DNA from: Bradysia coprophila
Taxonomy: Eukaryota > Arthropoda > Insecta > Diptera > Sciaridae
Assembly (NCBI RefSeq): GCF_014529535.1
Contig: NC_050735.1
Location: 5,157,739-5,221,738 of the forward strand
Reading direction: 5' to 3'
DNA: 64,000 nucleotides
Part shown: positions 60,451 to 64,000 of the stretch, piece after piece
How the letters are laid out: every line of letters begins with the position of its first letter
Numbering within the stretch: position 1 is the stretch's first letter
Notes under the pieces: model-generated
What the model was told of the DNA's origin: nothing
The model's database searches: none
Seen by the model: only the letters and a program-made list of their open reading frames with translations
Made by a program: the position numbers and the translations under genes

Positions 60451-63400
60451 ATGAGCATGAAAGTCAAGCAGCGAATATCACATTACGTTACGAACACGAA
60501 GGTCGATCCAGAAGAGAAAGAAAATTCCAATGCAATTTGCCACCGGGTAAAACAAAAATTGGACGATATCAAGCAACATCCACGCAGAAAAACAATCCAC
60601 AGAGGAGAGGTAGAGAAGGTACCGAAATTACCGACTCTATCAACAGTAACGGCTCCAGCTTTTAAGCCACTGAAGAAGAATTTACCGTTCCATATTGAAG
60701 CAGCATACGCAGCAGCACCTATAATTAAAGATTCAACCGTCGTGTTGAAAGAAGTTGTAGCAAAAGCAAGAGAACTAAAAGAAGTAATCAAGAAAGCTAC
60801 ACTGAAAAAAAATAGGATTCATCCAGTCACTTGGTACAACGGCAATCATGGACAAAAAAAAAATTGTTACGAACACCGTTGCGAGCTGCATTCACCAAGG
60901 GAGTCAATGCAATCGAAGCACTGTTTAAAGATCCAAATAGCAAGAAGGAAGACATACAAGCCACAATGGATGCAATTGAAAGAAAGGGGGAACAAATCAG
61001 CAGTTTGGATAGAGAGATATTGGACGAAATGGTGAATGCAAAAGCAACAGAAGAAGAATTACAGCAAGAAATCGAGAGAATATCAGAATACGAGGATAAA
61101 CTTTTTTTGTCCAGGAGAAAAGTGGACTCGTTTATGGAGGTTTTTTTCCAACCAGCCAAAACAGAGAACGATAACGAAACAGATACGTTCATAACAACCA
61201 TCAAGAAGTCAAAGAAATATAAACTACCGAAAATCGAATTCACAAAATTTGGGGGTGAAATTAAAGAATGGTTACCATTCTGGGCACAGTTCCAGAAAAT
61301 ACATAAAGATGATGAAATGCCGGAAGAAGACAAATTTCATTATTTGCGACAATCAACAACTGAAAATTCTAAAGCACGAGAAATTGTGGACAGCTTTCCC
61401 ATGACCGCCGAGAATTACCAGAAGGTGGTAAAGCATCTAAAAGACCGTTTTGGCAATAAGGACACACTGGTCGAGGTGTACGTCCGAGAGTTATTGAAAC
61501 TGGTAATGGCGAACGTGATCAATACGTCAAAGAAAATTGATCTCTCATCATTGTACGACAAGATGGAGACTCAATTACGGGCATTGGAATCGCTGGAAGT
61601 GACCAGAAATGATTTCGTCGCAATATTATACCCGCTGGTTGAGTCATGTCTACCGGAAGAAATTCTCAGAGCTTGGGAACGACATCGTATTGTACCAACT
61701 CATACTGCAGCTGGAATCGATAAACTCAGTCATTTGATGCTATTCCTAAAAGGAGAAGTAGAAAGCGAGGAAAGAATTTCATTAGCCCGGCATGGTTTTA
61801 CCGAACACACAAAACGTACTACGAAAAGAGAAGAAAAGTATAATAATGAAACACCAACAGCAGCAGGATTGTTGGTGAAAGATTCATCGTTGCAAGAAAA
61901 TCGTAAGAATTGCATTTTCTGTAAAAAGTCTCATTACAGTAATCAATGCCTCGACGCCAAGAAAATGTCACAAGCGGAACGACAGAAATTATGTGAAGAA
62001 CAACGAGCCTGTTTCTCATGTTTATCAAAAGGTCATTTGACGAAAGATTGTTTGAATAAATCTAGACTCAAATGCTTGGATTGTGGAGGCCGTCATTATC
62101 AATTGATGTGTCGCAAGACGAAAACAAACACTACGTTGAGTATTTCAAAGAAGTCGGAGGAATTACATACAAAAGCAACATCGAATTTATTAACAACTGG
62201 TAAAGAAGCAACCGTCTTGTGTACATTGATGGTACGTAAACGAAACAAAGGTAAATCAAAGATCGTAAGAGCAGCTATCGATTGTGGATCTCATAAAACG
62301 TATATGTTGAAGAGATTGATAACAGAATTGGAATTTAAGAGTGTTGGACAGGAAAAACTACTACACGAGTTATTTGGTGGTCGTCAAATCGAAGAAACAA
62401 CCCATTATAGATATAATATCCAAGTAGAAAATCTGAATGGATTGTACAGTTGCAACTTCGACGTATTGGAGCAAAACCAAATTTGTCGAGATGTGGAACG
62501 TATACAAAAAGGAGAATGGCTCGAAAAACTTCAACAACAGAACATAACTTTATCAGATGTCGGAAATGATTCATCGGAAATAGAACTACTCATTGGTAAC
62601 GATATCGCTGGAAAATTATTGATCGAAATAGTGAAACTTGATGAGTACGAAAATTTCGTCGCAATGAATTACAGCATTGGTTGGACGATTATGGGAAAAG
62701 TACCAGTGCAAAGTAGTAACAAGACACTACTAGTACACACATTATTCGTAAAAGAAGCAAACGTTTCTGATCTTTGGCGCTTGGATTTAATTGGAATAGA
62801 GGACTCGGCAGAAACAAAGAAAAAAGAAATGTGCATCGCAACAGCAGAACAAGAATTTAAGAAAACATTGCAAATCAATCAGAAGGGAAGATTCGAAATA
62901 AATCTTCCATTTATGAAGGGATGTCCACCAATCAAAAGCAACAAGAACATCGCAGAACAACGATTATTGTCTATGTCAAAGAAGCTTAGTCCAGACTTGA
63001 AACGAGTGTACCAGAAAATATTTAATGACTGGATGGCAGACGGAATAATAGAAGAAGTACCCGAAGAAGAATTAAGTAAATTCAGCCATTACATGCCACA
63101 CAAACCAGTATTAAATCCGAACAGCACAACAACACCAGTAAGACCAGTGTTCGATGCATCAGCCAAGGAGAAGAAATCGTTATCATTAAACGATTGTTTG
63201 ATAAAAGGACCAAACTTACTAGAAATGGTCACATCCGTCATCATACGATTTCGATTGTGGAAATTTGGATTGCTGTCGGATATAAAGAAAGCATTTTTAC
63301 AGATAAGTATCAAGCCTGAATTCAGAGATTTTCTTCGGTTTTTGTGGTGGCACGAGAATTCGGACAAAGTAAAAGTTTATCGGCATAAACGATTAGTGTT

Positions 63401-64000
63401 CGGACTTACATGCAGTTCATTCATATTGGCAACATTAATCAACGAGATATTAACCACATCACCAGAAAAATTCCGAGAAACAGCAGAGCAGCTAAAATAT
63501 GCAAATTATGTCGACAACTGCGTAACAAGTGTTAAAGATGAACAAACCGTAAAGAAGTTCATAGATGAAGCGACAGAATTATTAGCCACAAGAAAGTTCG
63601 AATTGAGAGGATGGGAGTGGAATGCACCGAATTCAAATCCAGAAAAAGAAGTTTTCGTTCTTGGACTAAAATGGAATTTGGCCAAAGACAAATTAACTTG
63701 CGATATTAATAAAGGCAACGATATCGGCAACGAACCAATCACCAAACGAAAAATTCTATCCGTGGCACACCAAATTTTTGATCCAATCGGCTTCACAACA
63801 CCGTTAATCATTTTACCGAAAACGTTATTGCAGGAATGCTGGATACAGAAACTTGGATGGAAAGTACCCGTTCCAGACGCAACCGAGAAAGAATTCCGCA
63901 AGTGGTGCAAACAATTGACAGCAATAAAGTCAATATCAATACCACGATGGATTGGTCTTTCAGAAGATAACATGACTTCACTGACATTGCACTCATTTGC
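60451..64000 (+). CDS. BEL/Pao gag-pol polyprotein, partial, one frame break
   Basis: Starts MSMKVKQRISHYV at 60451. At a run of ten A (60854-60863) the frame must move by -1 to continue; from 60864 to the window end I see no stop. Domains in order: helical gag (KYKLPKIEFTKFGGEIKEWL), three zinc knuckles around 61910-62110 (CIFCKKSHYSNQC, CFSCLSKGHLTKDC, CLDCGGRHYQLMC), aspartic protease (AAIDCGSHKTYML, near 62280), then RT with LLSDIKKAFLQI and YVDN at about 63510. RNase H, integrase and the 3' LTR lie beyond the window. YVDN in place of YVDD is, as I recall, usual in many arthropod Pao-type elements, so it is not read as a lesion. Confidence 0.9.

Larger units (their letters stand above)
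60026..64000 (+). mobile_element. BEL/Pao LTR retrotransposon, 5' portion (cut by window end)
   Basis: 5' LTR 60026-60405 (TGTCGAAAATTC .. AATTCATTACA), primer site immediately after, then gag-pol to the window end. The clean LTR, long open frame and insertion into a near-identical repeat suggest a young copy. Confidence 0.93.

Noticed and set aside
63500..63530. YVDN instead of YVDD in the BEL reverse transcriptase, as an inactivating change
   Set aside because: From memory, YVDN-type motifs are common in arthropod Pao-like elements, and the surrounding frame is intact.
60483..63973. Long minus-strand open frames (60.5-64.0 kb)
   Set aside because: They are antisense to the BEL gag-pol frame, whose composition keeps the opposite strand open.
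1..64000. tRNA, rRNA or other structural RNA genes
   Set aside because: No cloverleaf or rRNA-like sequence recognised by eye; a covariance-model scan would be decisive.

Overview
The window is nuclear DNA of an AT-rich insect genome. Short introns with GT/AG borders, C2H2 and BTB gene architecture, and dense MITE, LINE, Gypsy and BEL/Pao content suggest a dipteran, possibly a nematoceran; that placement is inference. Gene models below were built by eye from splice sites, reading phase and remembered protein families.

Layout. 6-1133 is a long-TIR non-autonomous transposon. 4372-9353 (+) holds the last exons of a possible taperin/phostensin-like PP1-binding gene. 13.5-14.5 kb has two LINE 3' ends. 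16110-18086 (-) is a six-exon Skp2 orthologue, head-to-head with 18481-19862 (+), a five-exon UBLCP1 orthologue. 20.6-21.4 kb (-) is a decayed RTE-like LINE. 21761-24955 (+) is a five-exon 2OG-Fe(II) oxygenase whose introns carry three palindromic elements. 27150-28471 (-) is a BTB-BACK gene with an apparent frame break. 28.5-37 kb has no gene but contains a TTAA-flanked palindrome family, one member expanded by an inverted minisatellite. 37057-47858 (+) is a six-coding-exon BTBD6/BTBD3 (Drosophila lute-type) gene with an alternative first exon. 49891-52174 (-) is a C2H2 zinc-finger gene whose 5' half is hard to model. 52.6-58.3 kb (-) is a decayed Gypsy element with a microinversion at one LTR. 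58352-58588 (+) is a compact 78-residue zinc-ribbon gene with its own TATA box. 60026-64000 (+) is the 5' part of a young BEL/Pao element, cut by the window end.

The host genes do not form a pathway. Skp2 (SCF substrate receptor), BTBD6 and the second BTB protein (possible Cul3 adaptors) and UBLCP1 (proteasome phosphatase) all touch the ubiquitin-proteasome system, but I see no evidence that this clustering is functional. The most notable content is structural: TTAA-flanked palindromes sharing the terminus TTAAGAG, a 52-bp alternating minisatellite inside one of them, the LTR-spanning inversion, and a BEL insertion whose empty-site paralogue lies about 10 kb upstream.
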